Positions 51,391 through 58,922 of a stretch of DNA of 64,000 bases are shown in pieces; within the stretch, counting starts at the first letter, position 1, and every line of letters starts with the position of its first letter. The stretch is from Bacteroidales bacterium UBA3653 (GTDB lineage Bacteria > Bacteroidota > Bacteroidia > Bacteroidales > Paludibacteraceae). The stretch is from positions 288,464-352,463 of the forward strand of contig DFKE01000012.1 of the NCBI GenBank assembly GCA_002373505.1, read 5' to 3'. The translations under genes were made by a program, and so were the position numbers. Below the pieces are notes generated by a model. The model made no database searches, was not told where the DNA came from, and saw nothing but the letters and a program-made list of their open reading frames with translations.

Positions 51391-51749
51391 TTTTTTTCAC
51401 GTAGGTGTGACATATATTTTTTAATCATACTACGTATCTCACTAACTTCTTTAGCCAGACAATTATATTGCTCGATGGTAATATATCCTGTATCTTTCGC
51501 AAGAAGGATCTCATATTCTACCTCGGAAGCAGACCCGGCAGCGATATTAAGAAACTGCGCTAATTCGGCACGTGAATTTCTACCACACCCCTCAGCGATG
51601 TTTGTCGGAATTGATGCGGCTGCACGCCGAATTTGATTTGTTTGTCCGAATAATTCCTCCTTTGGGAATTGGGCTTGAGTTATTTTATAAATATCTAAAG
51701 TTAGTTGGTGGCTACGTTGCCACATGGCTAATCTGTGATAGTCTTGCAT
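51372..51749 (-). CDS. Four-helix bundle protein (23S rRNA intervening-sequence protein type)
   Basis: This 125-residue helical protein has the family hallmarks MQDYHRLAMWQRSHQLTLDI, QIRRAAASIPTNIAEGCGRN, AQFLNIAAGSASEVEYEILL and the SEIRSMIKKYM end. Family members (S23/IVP) are encoded in 23S intervening sequences or scattered in genomes, and their role is not settled. It sits between pth and the S4 gene, which I remember as adjacent in Bacteroides, and is flanked on both sides by word repeats, suggesting insertion. Confidence 0.85.
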   Translation of the reverse strand: MQDYHRLAMWQRSHQLTLDIYKITQAQFPKEELFGQTNQIRRAAASIPTNIAEGCGRNSRAELAQFLNIAAGSASEVEYEILLAKDTGYITIEQYNCLAKEVSEIRSMIKKYMSHLREKNLNADS

Positions 51750-51760
51750 ACTCTAATGGC

Positions 51761-52351
51761 CTAGTTCTGATGGCTGACGGCTGATGGCTGACGGCTATTA
51801 TACATATTCATGGTCCTGTCTATACCCGCCAAGCAGAAACTCGGAATGATCTGGGTGGTGACCTTCAGCCGTTCGTCGATCTGCTTCTTCTCCTCGTCCG
51901 TCCATTCGCCTAATACAAAATTGATCTGCGCTCCGCGGGTGAACTCGTTGCCGATACCGAACCGCACGCGCGCGTACGCGTCCGTTCCTAATACGGATTG
52001 TATGTTGCCCAACCCGTTGTGACCGCCGTTTGAACCCTGTTTGCGGATGCGGATCGTACCGAACGGCAGGTTCAGATCGTCCACCAGTACCAGCATGTTC
52101 TCCACCGGTATCTTCTCTTGTCCCAACCAGTAACGCACCGCGTTACCGCTCAGATTCATGTATGTAGAGGGCTTCAGCAGCACCATCTCCGCATTCTTGA
52201 CGCGGCATCTGGCTACAAACCCGTATCGTTTGTCCTCCCAACGGGCATTCACCGATGCAGCAAAAGCATCGATCATCATAAAACCGATGTTATGCCGTGT
52301 GCCGGCGTACTCCTCGCCGATATTGCCTAAACCTACGATTAAGTATTTCAT
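51761..52351 (-). CDS. pth: Peptidyl-tRNA hydrolase
   Basis: Releases tRNA from peptidyl-tRNA dropped by ribosomes. The 196-residue protein has the motif [20 protein letters not shown] with catalytic His, [15 protein letters not shown], and [20 protein letters not shown] then HNGLGNI. The core ends near residue 184; the last eleven residues [11 protein letters not shown] are encoded by a GGCTGATGGCTGACGG word repeat at 51767-51796. It is cotranscribed with rplY. Confidence 0.96.
   Translation of the reverse strand: MKYLIVGLGNIGEEYAGTRHNIGFMMIDAFAASVNARWEDKRYGFVARCRVKNAEMVLLKPSTYMNLSGNAVRYWLGQEKIPVENMLVLVDDLNLPFGTIRIRKQGSNGGHNGLGNIQSVLGTDAYARVRFGIGNEFTRGAQINFVLGEWTDEEKKQIDERLKVTTQIIPSFCLAGIDRTMNMYNSRQPSAVSHQN
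51767..51796. repeat. CTGATGGCTGACGG words forming the 3' end of pth
   Basis: Three CTGATGGCTGACGG-type units span the end of the coding sequence and are translated as the terminal [11 protein letters not shown]. Confidence 0.85.
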
Positions 52352-52359
52352 ATTATTTG

Positions 52360-52390
52360 GCTTTCAGCATTCAGCTGTCAGCTTTCAGTT
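52360..52390. repeat. CTTTCAGCATTCAGCTGTCAG words between rplY and pth
   Basis: These are CAG-ended words just upstream of the pth start. The rplY-pth gap also holds the A-family words at 52451-52483. Confidence 0.75.
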
Positions 52391-52450
52391 TATATCTTAA
52401 AATTAGAGGCGAGACATACGCCTCGCCTCATTTGTCCTCAGCGCTCAACT

Positions 52451-52483
52451 TCTGACGGCTGATGGCTGACGGCTGATAGCCGA
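52451..52483. repeat. CTGACGGCTGATGG words after rplY
   Basis: Three to four units of CTGACGGCTGATGG abut the rplY stop codon. A GGCGAGACATACGCC / GGCGAG hairpin lies at 52407-52430. Confidence 0.8.
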
Positions 52484-53041
52484 TTAAGCCTGTTTGCTCT
52501 GGCGGGTTGCCTTCACCTCTGCTACGCATGCGTCAGCAGGGTTAACGAACTTCAGACCTTCGATCTTTACGTCCTCAACAGCGATCTTCTTACCCAGACC
52601 AAGCTCGGTAACGTCAACGTTGATACGATCAGGGAACGCAGTGTAGATACCGCATGCTTTCAGCTTGCGCATGGCTTGAACCAGCTTACCACCGGCTTTC
52701 ACACCTTCTGCCAGACCGTTCAGCTGGATAGGAATCTCTACTACTACCGGCTTCTTCTCGTCTACGGCGAGGAAGTCAATGTGCAGAACCTTGCCGTCCA
52801 TCGGATGGAACTGGAGTTCCTTCACGATAGCTTTCGTCTTCAACTCACCTACGGTGAGGTCAACGATCAGGGTGTCTGGAGTGTAAATCAGTTTGCGAAC
52901 GTCTGCCGCTTTTACGGTGAAGGTGCAGTTCAAACCGCAACCGTAAATGTTGCAAGGAATCAATTCCTCTGCGCGGAAAGCTTTTGCTGCTTTCTTGCCG
53001 TACTCGCTACGCGGAGTACCTGCTAATGCGAATTCTTTCAT
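52484..53041 (-). CDS. rplY: 50S ribosomal protein L25/general stress protein Ctc
   Basis: L25 binds 5S rRNA; the longer Ctc form has an added C-terminal TL5-like domain. The 185-residue protein has the N-terminal domain (FALAGTPRSEYGKKAAKAFR, then EELIPCNIYGCG, VKELQFHPMDGKVLHIDF) and the C-terminal domain (KPVVVEIPIQLNGLAEGVKA). It is the first protein gene after tRNA-Gln in a minus-strand operon with pth. Confidence 0.96.
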   Translation of the reverse strand: MKEFALAGTPRSEYGKKAAKAFRAEELIPCNIYGCGLNCTFTVKAADVRKLIYTPDTLIVDLTVGELKTKAIVKELQFHPMDGKVLHIDFLAVDEKKPVVVEIPIQLNGLAEGVKAGGKLVQAMRKLKACGIYTAFPDRINVDVTELGLGKKIAVEDVKIEGLKFVNPADACVAEVKATRQSKQA

Positions 53042-53054
53042 AATTGTTTTTGGG

Positions 53055-53122
53055 GGCTTTCAGTATTCAGTTTTCAGCATTCAGTTTGTTTCTGACGGCT
53101 GATGGCTGATAGCTGACGGCCG
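53055..53122. repeat. CATTCAG and CTGACGGCTGATGG words upstream of rplY
   Basis: A TTTCAGTATTCAG block is followed by TCTGACGGCTGATGGCTG and TAGCTGACGG. The same two families occur in the same order upstream of tyrS (54810-54871). The gap up to tRNA-Gln also has a hairpin-type CCCTCCCTTGTGGGGAGGG word at 53211-53230. Confidence 0.8.
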
Positions 53123-53250
53123 ATTTTAAAGTGTTACTCAATATGGGGCAGTTAATTGTAGTTGTGACGCTGCCCGTATCCCATCACACGAACCCCGTTT
53201 CATTAAATTCCCTCCCTTGTGGGGAGGGTAGGGTGGGGTTTGTCCCTTTG

Positions 53251-53321
53251 TTGTCCACCGAGGAGTCGAACCTCGCTTCTCGGAACCAAAATCCGGTGTA
53301 ATACCGATATACGAGTGGACA
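53251..53321 (-). tRNA. tRNA-Gln (anticodon TTG)
   Basis: Read on minus: acceptor stem TGTCCAC/GTGGACA, anticodon loop TTTTGGT with anticodon TTG in a CGGA/TCCG stem, and T arm CGAGG-TTCGACT-CCTCG. It is 71 nt. The D arm is weak. Similarity to bacterial tRNA-Gln in the ACCGGATTTTGxTTCCG part is clear. It is transcribed ahead of rplY. Confidence 0.93.
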
Positions 53322-53374
53322 AAACCATTTACCATTTGGTCATTTACAATTTGATCATTTGGCAAAAGCGGGTG

Positions 53375-53405
53375 CAAAGGTAATGCTTTTTTCTGAATTG
53401 ACCAA
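53375..53405 (-). promoter_or_regulatory. Promoter of tRNA-Gln / rplY operon
   Basis: On minus, -33 TTG (53403-53405, in TTTGG) and -7 TACCTTTG (53375-53382) are 20 nt apart. ATTTACCATTTGG-type words lie between it and the tRNA. Confidence 0.8.
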
Positions 53406-53442
53406 ATAATTCGGTAAAAAAATGCAATTTACCCTGCTTTTT

Positions 53443-53500
53443 TTGCTTTGAGCGGCTTAGCCGCGGTCTTTCTACTTTGAGCAAAGCGGTCTTTCGACTA
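53443..53500. repeat. G-family words at the end of tyrS
   Basis: TTTGAGCGGCTTAGCCGCGG, then TCTTTCTACTTTGAGCAAAG and CGGTCTTTCGAC. The variable middle of the first word is a perfect hairpin CGGCTTAGCCG. It lies between the tyrS stop (53498) and the tRNA-Gln operon promoter. Confidence 0.75.
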
Positions 53501-54796
53501 TTTCGCCACTACCAAGTAATAGTTTTTCTTGCCTTTCTGGAAGAGGAGGTACTTGCCGTTCAGCAGGGCTGCATCGGTGATCGGCGTCTGCGGGTCGGTC
53601 AGTTTCTCTTTGTTCATACTGAATCCGTTCGCCTGGATCATCTTGCGTGCCTCGCCTTTGGAGGGGAAGATAGAGGTCTTCTCGGCTAACAGATCCAACG
53701 GACAGATACCGGCTTTGAGCTCGTCCAGACTGATCTCATAGCGTTCTACGCCCTCGAAGACCTGCAGGAACGTCTCTTCGTCCAACGCGCGCAACGCGTC
53801 CGTACTCGCGTTTCCGAATAATATATTGGATGCCTCTACAGCGGCGTTATAGTCCGCCTCGCTATGAACCATGCAGGTCACCTCTTTGGCAAGACGCTTC
53901 TGCAGCAATCTTAGATGCGGGGCCTGCTCGTGTTCGGCTATCAGACCTTCTATCTCTTCGCGGCTGAGGCTCGTGAAGATCTTGATATAACGCTTCGCGT
54001 CGTCATCGCTCACGTTCAGCCAGAACTGGTAGAACTTGTACGGGCTGGTGTATTTCTTGCTAAGCCAGATATTGCCGCTCTCGGTCTTGCCGAACTTGCC
54101 GCCGTCGGCTTTCGTGATAAGCGGGCAGGTGAGGGCGAAAGCCGTCTTGCCGTTCATCTTACGCATCAGCTCGATACCCGTGGTGATATTGCCCCATTGG
54201 TCCGAACCGCCCATCTGCATCAGACAGTTCTTGTGCTCGTTCAGATAGACGAAGTCGTAGCCCTGCAGCAACTGGTAGGTGAACTCGGTAAACGACATTC
54301 CCTGCGCGAACTCGCCGTTGAAACGCTTCTTCACGCTGTCCTTGGCCATCATGTAATTGACGGTGATCAGTTTGCCTATATTGCGCGCGAAATCAAGGAA
54401 AGTGTAGTCCTTCATCCAGTCGTAGTTGTTCACCAGCTCGGCTGCATTGGGTTCGTTGCTGTTGAAATCCAGGAAGTGCTCCAGTTGCTCACGGATGCAC
54501 GCTACGTTATGGCGCAGCGTCTCTTCCGTCAGCAGGTTGCGCTCGGCGGACTTGCCGCTCGGGTCGCCGATCATGCCGGTTGCACCGCCTAACAACGCAA
54601 TAGGCTTGTGTCCGCATGCCTGCAGATGGCGCAGCATCATAATACCGCATAAATGGCCGATATGCAGACTGTCGGCCGTAGGGTCGATTCCTACATAGGC
54701 GGTCGTCATCTCTTTCATTAACTGTTCTTCCGTTCCCGGCATGATGTCCTGGAGCATGCCTCTCCAACGCAGTTCTTCTACGAAATTCTTCTTCAT
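53498..54796 (-). CDS. tyrS: Tyrosyl-tRNA synthetase
   Basis: Class I synthetase charging tRNA-Tyr. The 432-residue protein has the HIGH motif [13 protein letters not shown], the tyrosine-binding region [20 protein letters not shown] then SDQWGNI, the KMSKS equivalent [10 protein letters not shown], and a C-terminal S4 domain ([20 protein letters not shown]). Length and layout are normal. It has its own promoter; word repeats fill the leader. Confidence 0.97.
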   Translation of the reverse strand: MKKNFVEELRWRGMLQDIMPGTEEQLMKEMTTAYVGIDPTADSLHIGHLCGIMMLRHLQACGHKPIALLGGATGMIGDPSGKSAERNLLTEETLRHNVACIREQLEHFLDFNSNEPNAAELVNNYDWMKDYTFLDFARNIGKLITVNYMMAKDSVKKRFNGEFAQGMSFTEFTYQLLQGYDFVYLNEHKNCLMQMGGSDQWGNITTGIELMRKMNGKTAFALTCPLITKADGGKFGKTESGNIWLSKKYTSPYKFYQFWLNVSDDDAKRYIKIFTSLSREEIEGLIAEHEQAPHLRLLQKRLAKEVTCMVHSEADYNAAVEASNILFGNASTDALRALDEETFLQVFEGVERYEISLDELKAGICPLDLLAEKTSIFPSKGEARKMIQANGFSMNKEKLTDPQTPITDAALLNGKYLLFQKGKKNYYLVVAK

Positions 54797-54809
54797 ATAC
54801 GTATTTTGG

Positions 54810-54871
54810 GGCTTTCAGTATTCAGCATTCAGCATTCAGAAATCTGATGGCTGATGGCAGACGGCTGATAG
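54810..54871. repeat. CATTCAG and CTGATGGCTGATGG words in the tyrS leader
   Basis: CTTTCAGTATTCAGCATTCA and a third CATTCAG, then TCTGATGGCTGATGGCAGAC. It sits between the tyrS promoter and its start codon, so it is transcribed. Confidence 0.8.
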
Positions 54872-54891
54872 CGTTTCATTGAAATCGGGTG

Positions 54892-54922
54892 CAAAGGTAC
54901 TGCTTTTTTTTGATATACGCAA
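54892..54922 (-). promoter_or_regulatory. tyrS promoter
   Basis: On minus, -33 TTG (54920-54922, in TTGCGTATATC) and -7 TACCTTTG (54892-54899) are 20 nt apart, with an A8 tract between. Confidence 0.85.
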
Positions 54923-54941
54923 ATTTATTGGGTGTTTTAAT

Positions 54942-54973
54942 AAAAAAAGCATCCGCGGAGTACGCGGACGCTT
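54942..54973 (-). terminator. Terminator of the 188-aa outer-membrane protein gene
   Basis: On minus, the stem AGCGTCCGCG/CGCGGATGCT with loop TACTC is followed by a T7 run. Confidence 0.9.
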
Positions 54974-55021
54974 CTATAAGTGAGCAAGCTTTTACAGTGT
55001 GTTTTTCATAAATTGGTTTCT

Positions 55022-55588
55022 TTAGAACGTATATCTCACACCCAGGTTGATAGTCCAGTCGAACACATGAAAGGCACCTATGTTTCCCATACCGTCATTA
55101 CCCAGAAGACAGCCGTAACCGGGACGGAAGTCGAAGGAGAAAGCGATAGGTGCGTTCTTCATCTTGGCTTCGATACCTCCGGCTGCCCCTGCGCCTACGA
55201 TACCTCCGGCAGCACCCATGTCGATATAACCGCCTTTTAACTGACCGCCTATAAAATAGTCCAGACGGATGCCTTTGCCTTCTGCGCACTTGGCCTGATA
55301 TGCCAGCACAAGATCATTCACTGCGCCGATGGCAGGTGTACTGAAACCGTTTCCGGCAGCTGCCCAGCTACCCAGATAACCGAACTCCTCGATTACGGTG
55401 AAATGCGCACTCACCATTTTCTTGTACTGAAAACCTATACCCGAACCGGCAACCACACCGACGCTGTGGGTGTACTCTTTGTCTGACTTGGAACCGGACT
55501 TGGCATTGGAGGCTTTCTTGTTGTCCGCAGCCGAGACGCTGCCTGCGGCTACCATAGCAGCCATCAAAATAATAAAAATCTTTTTCAT
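55022..55588 (-). CDS. Small outer-membrane beta-barrel-like protein
   Basis: This 188-residue protein has a signal peptide (MKKIFIILMAAMVAAGSVSA). A low-complexity linker (NKKASNAKSGSKSDKEYTHS) leads to a barrel-like part with alternating hydrophobic residues and Gly-rich turns, ending in WTINLGVRYTF with the terminal phenylalanine typical of outer-membrane barrels. Function is unknown. Its promoter shares twin 17-bp sites with that of the 470-aa protein, so the two are probably co-regulated. Confidence 0.75.
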   Translation of the reverse strand: MKKIFIILMAAMVAAGSVSAADNKKASNAKSGSKSDKEYTHSVGVVAGSGIGFQYKKMVSAHFTVIEEFGYLGSWAAAGNGFSTPAIGAVNDLVLAYQAKCAEGKGIRLDYFIGGQLKGGYIDMGAAGGIVGAGAAGGIEAKMKNAPIAFSFDFRPGYGCLLGNDGMGNIGAFHVFDWTINLGVRYTF

Positions 55589-55626
55589 AAAACAATAATT
55601 TGTGTGTTACTAATCAAATAAACGCA

Positions 55627-55692
55627 CAAAATTACTGCTTTTTTATGAAAAAGCATTCTCAAATCGTACAAATCTACTCTCAAATCGTACAA
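55627..55692 (-). promoter_or_regulatory. Promoter with twin 21-bp-spaced sites (outer-membrane protein gene)
   Basis: The -7 TAATTTTG is at 55627-55634 and there is no TTG 20 nt upstream. Two direct copies of TTGTACGATTTGAGAxT (minus sense) lie at 55655-55671 and 55676-55692, starting 21 bp apart; the nearer one ends 20 nt from the -7. The same arrangement is found at 58038-58103. Confidence 0.8.
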
Positions 55693-55703
55693 AAATGCAT
55701 TTT

Positions 55704-56010
55704 TTATAAAAAAACTGCCCCCCCCGAAGGAGTGTAGCGGAAAGTTAGTAAGGTACCTATCGGATAACCGTTTTCGGAAGTGAGTTTGATGGTGTCACCT
55801 TTCAGTTCATAGAAGACACGTTCGCTCTTGTGTGACGAGCCGGTGTCCTGTTTGCCATCCTTGGTCTCATAGAAACCGCCTGTGTAAGCTAGGTCGATGT
55901 AGTGATCCGCTTCGTTGAGGGTGTAGGTACCATAGTCTACCTGACGCTCGGTACGTTGCGTGCGCGCCTGGTCAGCATAGATTTCTCACCCCCACTCGAA
56001 GTCGTCTCCG
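55704..56010 (-). pseudogene. Truncated lipocalin-like gene copy
   Basis: After the stop of the 144-aa lipoprotein the same frame continues (ENGDDFEWG, TGA stop, EIYADQARTQRTERQVDYGT ... RVFYELKGDTIKLTSENGYP) and ends at a TAA at 55704-55706. The piece resembles the C-terminal two thirds of the upstream lipocalin-like protein but has no start codon or signal peptide. An 8-C run lies near the end (55718-55725), next to a terminator-like sequence related to that at 61553. It is best read as a decayed tandem duplicate. Confidence 0.6.
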
Positions 56011-56030
56011 TTTTCATGATTAACAGAAAA

Positions 56031-56465
56031 TTATTGCTTGAGTAATAGTTCCGGCCATTCTTCTTCTGTACCGGCGTTATGAATCAGCGTCAGGTAGTCG
56101 CCTTTCAGGCTGAATTTCAGTTTTTCATTCATCGGCCAGAACTCATCAAAAGGATCACCGTCCTTACTGCCGTCCATATAGACGAGGATGGAATTGAGCG
56201 TAGCATCGATTACATCGCCGTCAATCTTAAACGAACCGTCTCCGACGATATGCTCATGAGCTACCACGTCGCGACCGTTCATGTAATAATCCTCAATTCG
56301 TTGGTACGTACCGTTTTCACCAAAGGTGTAGAAAAAGTCATATTCGCCTGCAACGCGCATCCATGTACCTACGATTGGGCTTTCTACTGTTTCTTTTTTG
56401 TTACAAGACGTGAATGCCATTACGCCGGCTGCCAGCGCAAGGGCAAAGAATAAGAATTTTTTCAT
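56031..56465 (-). CDS. Lipocalin-like lipoprotein
   Basis: This 144-residue protein has the lipoprotein signal LFFALALAAGVMAFTSCNKK (lipobox FTSC). A small beta-barrel-like domain begins VESPIVGTWMRVAGEYDFFY and continues FGENGTYQRIEDYYMNGRD, the pattern of Bacteroidetes lipocalin-like proteins (GTW near the start, then strands). Ligand unknown. It is 18 nt downstream of the 470-aa surface protein and probably cotranscribed with it; a broken copy follows. Confidence 0.75.
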   Translation of the reverse strand: MKKFLFFALALAAGVMAFTSCNKKETVESPIVGTWMRVAGEYDFFYTFGENGTYQRIEDYYMNGRDVVAHEHIVGDGSFKIDGDVIDATLNSILVYMDGSKDGDPFDEFWPMNEKLKFSLKGDYLTLIHNAGTEEEWPELLLKQ

Positions 56466-56483
56466 AATATGTGTCAGTTTTGT

Positions 56484-57896
56484 TTATTTTATTTCTGTGC
56501 CGAGGGCATTGAAGGTGCGCCCGTTACGCTCAATGGTGAGAATGCCGTTATGGAGAACTTTTTTGTTGTGATCGTTTTCATCACAGGTGTTCTCGATGGC
56601 TAAATGCTCGTAAGCATACATAGCAGCGTCATAGGCGCTAATTATCGTTGCATAAATTGCATCATACTCCTCCTTCGTCAGGTTTTCATTCAATAAATCA
56701 TCTAAAACAGGCAGAATCGCCGCCAAATAAGTAGCTGCGATCTCTTCGACACCTTCTTGCATCAAAGAGCAATAGATTTCATACGCATGGTAATATAAGT
56801 CTGCTTGATCCATAAGCTGCGTTAGTTTGGAGGTGAGCGAATCGACAACTTCTTGTGGTGCTCCGGGATCATTCGCGATACTATCCGCCTCCTGAATGAG
56901 AGGCAAGAACCATTCCGCTGCGCTCATCAATATAGAGTCATTGTCGAATAGTTGTGCCAGTTCTAATATATCATTGTAGAGGTAGTTCGCTTCCTCCACA
57001 ACTTCTGCTAACTCTGACGTGTTGTTTGCCACCCTCGCAAGACGCACAGCCAAACCCTTATATTTCTCATCTATTACCTCCAGATTAGCTAATACCTGTC
57101 TGAAACAAATTATATATGCGCTTTCATCACTGGCTCCAAGATCTATAGGAGTCCAGTATTCCCCATTCCTATACTCGGGCCAACCAGAAACATTGTAGTT
57201 AATAAAGGTCATATGAATAGATCCGTCTCCATCCCGATTACCTGCGAAAGGTAAGCAGATGGCACCATTGGCTTCCAGAACGCTCCATTCAGCTGCAGTA
57301 AATGTATTCTTAAAGTCTCCAACAATGTGCTGAAACGATTCGTATGTGCTGACGTAAACACTAATCCCTTCCGGTTGAACCCAGTTATCAGGAAGAACTA
57401 TCAAAGCGGGTGTGCCGTCTATATATCCGGAACCTTTGCGAAGATTGGCATTTTCTCGCTCAAAGAAGATATAATACCACTCATCCTGCGTTAATGTTTT
57501 CCAAAAGTTTTCCGTATTTCCTCCATTAGAAATAGCATTGGACCCCCACTCGGTAAATGTGGAATAGTCGTTTATATTTGTTGTTCTGAGCGTTGGATTG
57601 TTGCCTGTACCCCATCCGAAGAGGTCTATCCAGCCGCTATAGTCATCCGAAATAAGGGCATTGTTACACTTTACACCTCCTACGTAAACATTGCCTTCTA
57701 CGGAATCACCTACAAAGTCATACTGATGTTCTGCAAAACGCCAAGTTTGTGTACTGGCTTGATACTGCAAGTTACCTTGCGAGAAAATTACTTGATCACC
57801 ATTCGCATTGATGGTAAACCGACCATTTAGTGCGCCCTCTATAGCGAAAAGCGACATACTTACGAGCAGTGAACAAAGCAAAAATACCTTTTTCAT
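56484..57896 (-). CDS. Secreted protein with conserved Bacteroidales N-terminal domain and YNALG-type tail
   Basis: This 470-residue protein has the signal peptide KVFLLCSLLVSMSLFA. A domain of unknown function follows that I have seen widely in gut Bacteroidales (GRFTINANGDQVIFSQGNLQ, then YQASTQTWRFAEHQYDFVGD and YSGWIDLFGWGTGNNPT). The helical region at about 285-430 is acidic. The C-terminal tail is KVLHNGILTIERNGRTFNAL followed by GTEIK. It is probably exported to the surface through a type IX-like route. Its promoter carries the twin-site element. Confidence 0.75.
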   Translation of the reverse strand: MKKVFLLCSLLVSMSLFAIEGALNGRFTINANGDQVIFSQGNLQYQASTQTWRFAEHQYDFVGDSVEGNVYVGGVKCNNALISDDYSGWIDLFGWGTGNNPTLRTTNINDYSTFTEWGSNAISNGGNTENFWKTLTQDEWYYIFFERENANLRKGSGYIDGTPALIVLPDNWVQPEGISVYVSTYESFQHIVGDFKNTFTAAEWSVLEANGAICLPFAGNRDGDGSIHMTFINYNVSGWPEYRNGEYWTPIDLGASDESAYIICFRQVLANLEVIDEKYKGLAVRLARVANNTSELAEVVEEANYLYNDILELAQLFDNDSILMSAAEWFLPLIQEADSIANDPGAPQEVVDSLTSKLTQLMDQADLYYHAYEIYCSLMQEGVEEIAATYLAAILPVLDDLLNENLTKEEYDAIYATIISAYDAAMYAYEHLAIENTCDENDHNKKVLHNGILTIERNGRTFNALGTEIK

Positions 57897-58037
57897 AAAT
57901 TAAATAAATTTAATTTCTGGAGCTTCGGCTGCGTCGAGTTCTTATTTCACGTTGTTCAAACGATCTATAAGTTGGCGTAAGCAAGCTTACACTCGACTTG
58001 CACGAACCTTCATGTTGCACAAATTCAAATTTGCGCA

Positions 58038-58103
58038 CAAAAGTACTGCTTTTTTGGGGAAAAGCATTCGCAATTCGTACAATTCGATTCTCAAATCGTA
58101 CAA
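58038..58103 (-). promoter_or_regulatory. Promoter with twin 21-bp-spaced sites (470-aa secreted protein gene)
   Basis: The -7 TACTTTTG is at 58038-58045; the usual -33 TTG is missing. Sites at 58066-58082 and 58087-58103 (minus sense TTGTACGAxTTGxGAAT) start 21 bp apart, and the nearer one ends 20 nt from the -7, exactly as at 55.6 kb. The rest of the leader (57897-58037) holds no clear feature. Confidence 0.8.
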
Positions 58104-58118
58104 AAATGCAGAAAGGGC

Positions 58119-58148
58119 AAAAAAAAGAGCCACCGAAGTGACTCTTTT
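58119..58148 (-). terminator. Terminator of the 135-aa gene
   Basis: On minus, the stem AAAAGAGTCAC/GTGGCTCTTTT with a TTCG loop is followed by a T-run. Confidence 0.88.
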
Positions 58149-58556
58149 CTAAGATTCATGAATCAGTACTGCCCGTATGAAGTTGCCGAATTGGCAGATA
58201 CGTTTCTTGCCTAATACCGGATCGGGTGTGCCTTTCAGTTGCGCCATATGCCTCGCTACCATCTCCTGATAGCGAGGATGGTTTGGATCTTTCGCGATGC
58301 GCGAGGCTTCTTGGCATGTAGTCTTCCATTTCTCGTACTGCACCTGCTCTGCAGGCGTTCGGGGATTACGCTTATAATCGCGATTCTCCAGTTCATACAC
58401 TTCCTTTGGACCGCATCCGAAAACCCGGCCGTCAGGGTAATGCCATTCTTTCTTTCGCATCACCAGACGCGAGTGTTTTGAAAACTTGCCGGTTAAATCA
58501 TCGATACCGGCTTCTGTAGTAAATATTGCCATTCGCGTGTGGCTATCCTCGTACAT
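58149..58556 (-). CDS. Unrecognised 135-aa basic protein
   Basis: I do not recognise a domain with certainty. The protein is hydrophilic, with KHSRLVMRKKEWHYPDGRVF, a proline-rich centre (DYKRNPRTPAEQVQYEKWK) and a basic end (KKRICQFGNFIRAVLIHES). Similar small basic proteins with a DGRVxGxGPxE motif occur in Bacteroidales as I recall, without known function. Met-9 (58532) is an alternative start. No signal peptide is seen. It has its own terminator; no clear promoter was found. Confidence 0.55.
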   Translation of the reverse strand: MYEDSHTRMAIFTTEAGIDDLTGKFSKHSRLVMRKKEWHYPDGRVFGCGPKEVYELENRDYKRNPRTPAEQVQYEKWKTTCQEASRIAKDPNHPRYQEMVARHMAQLKGTPDPVLGKKRICQFGNFIRAVLIHES

Positions 58557-58849
58557 GTACCTAAACTACGTTCAGGTAGGGAGTACTCGGATGCACCCGC
58601 TCTTCGATCCACAAACATTGCATTGGTTTGTGTCTCGAGGGGAATGCCCTCTAAGCCACGGGAGAGGGGTTAATGGGTAGTTGTTGCCTAGGTAATGATT
58701 AGGGAAATGACTAACTTATAGTTAACTTATCTTTAACTTATCACTAACGGGCGAAAGCATGTTGGCTGTTGCAAAAATGCACGATGCATAGACGCGAGAA
58801 ACAAGGATGGAGATGTCGGAATAGAATTCCGACGGAATGAACATACAAA

Positions 58850-58922
58850 AATTTGCATGAGATTCTTGAGACAGTTGAGACACTTAGGCCAAAGAATCTC
58901 AAGAATCTCAACTGTCTCATGC
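58850..58922 (-). terminator. Large inverted repeat at the end of the DUF3987-like gene
   Basis: On minus, GCATGAGA...TCTCATGC followed by AAATTTTT. The arms are built of 9-nt words TGAGACAGT and TGAGATTCT in different order, so pairing is partial inside. The stop codon TGA of the gene is in the first arm. The 58557-58849 stretch contains no gene I can support; it has AACTTATC words near 58720 and is otherwise featureless. Confidence 0.65.
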
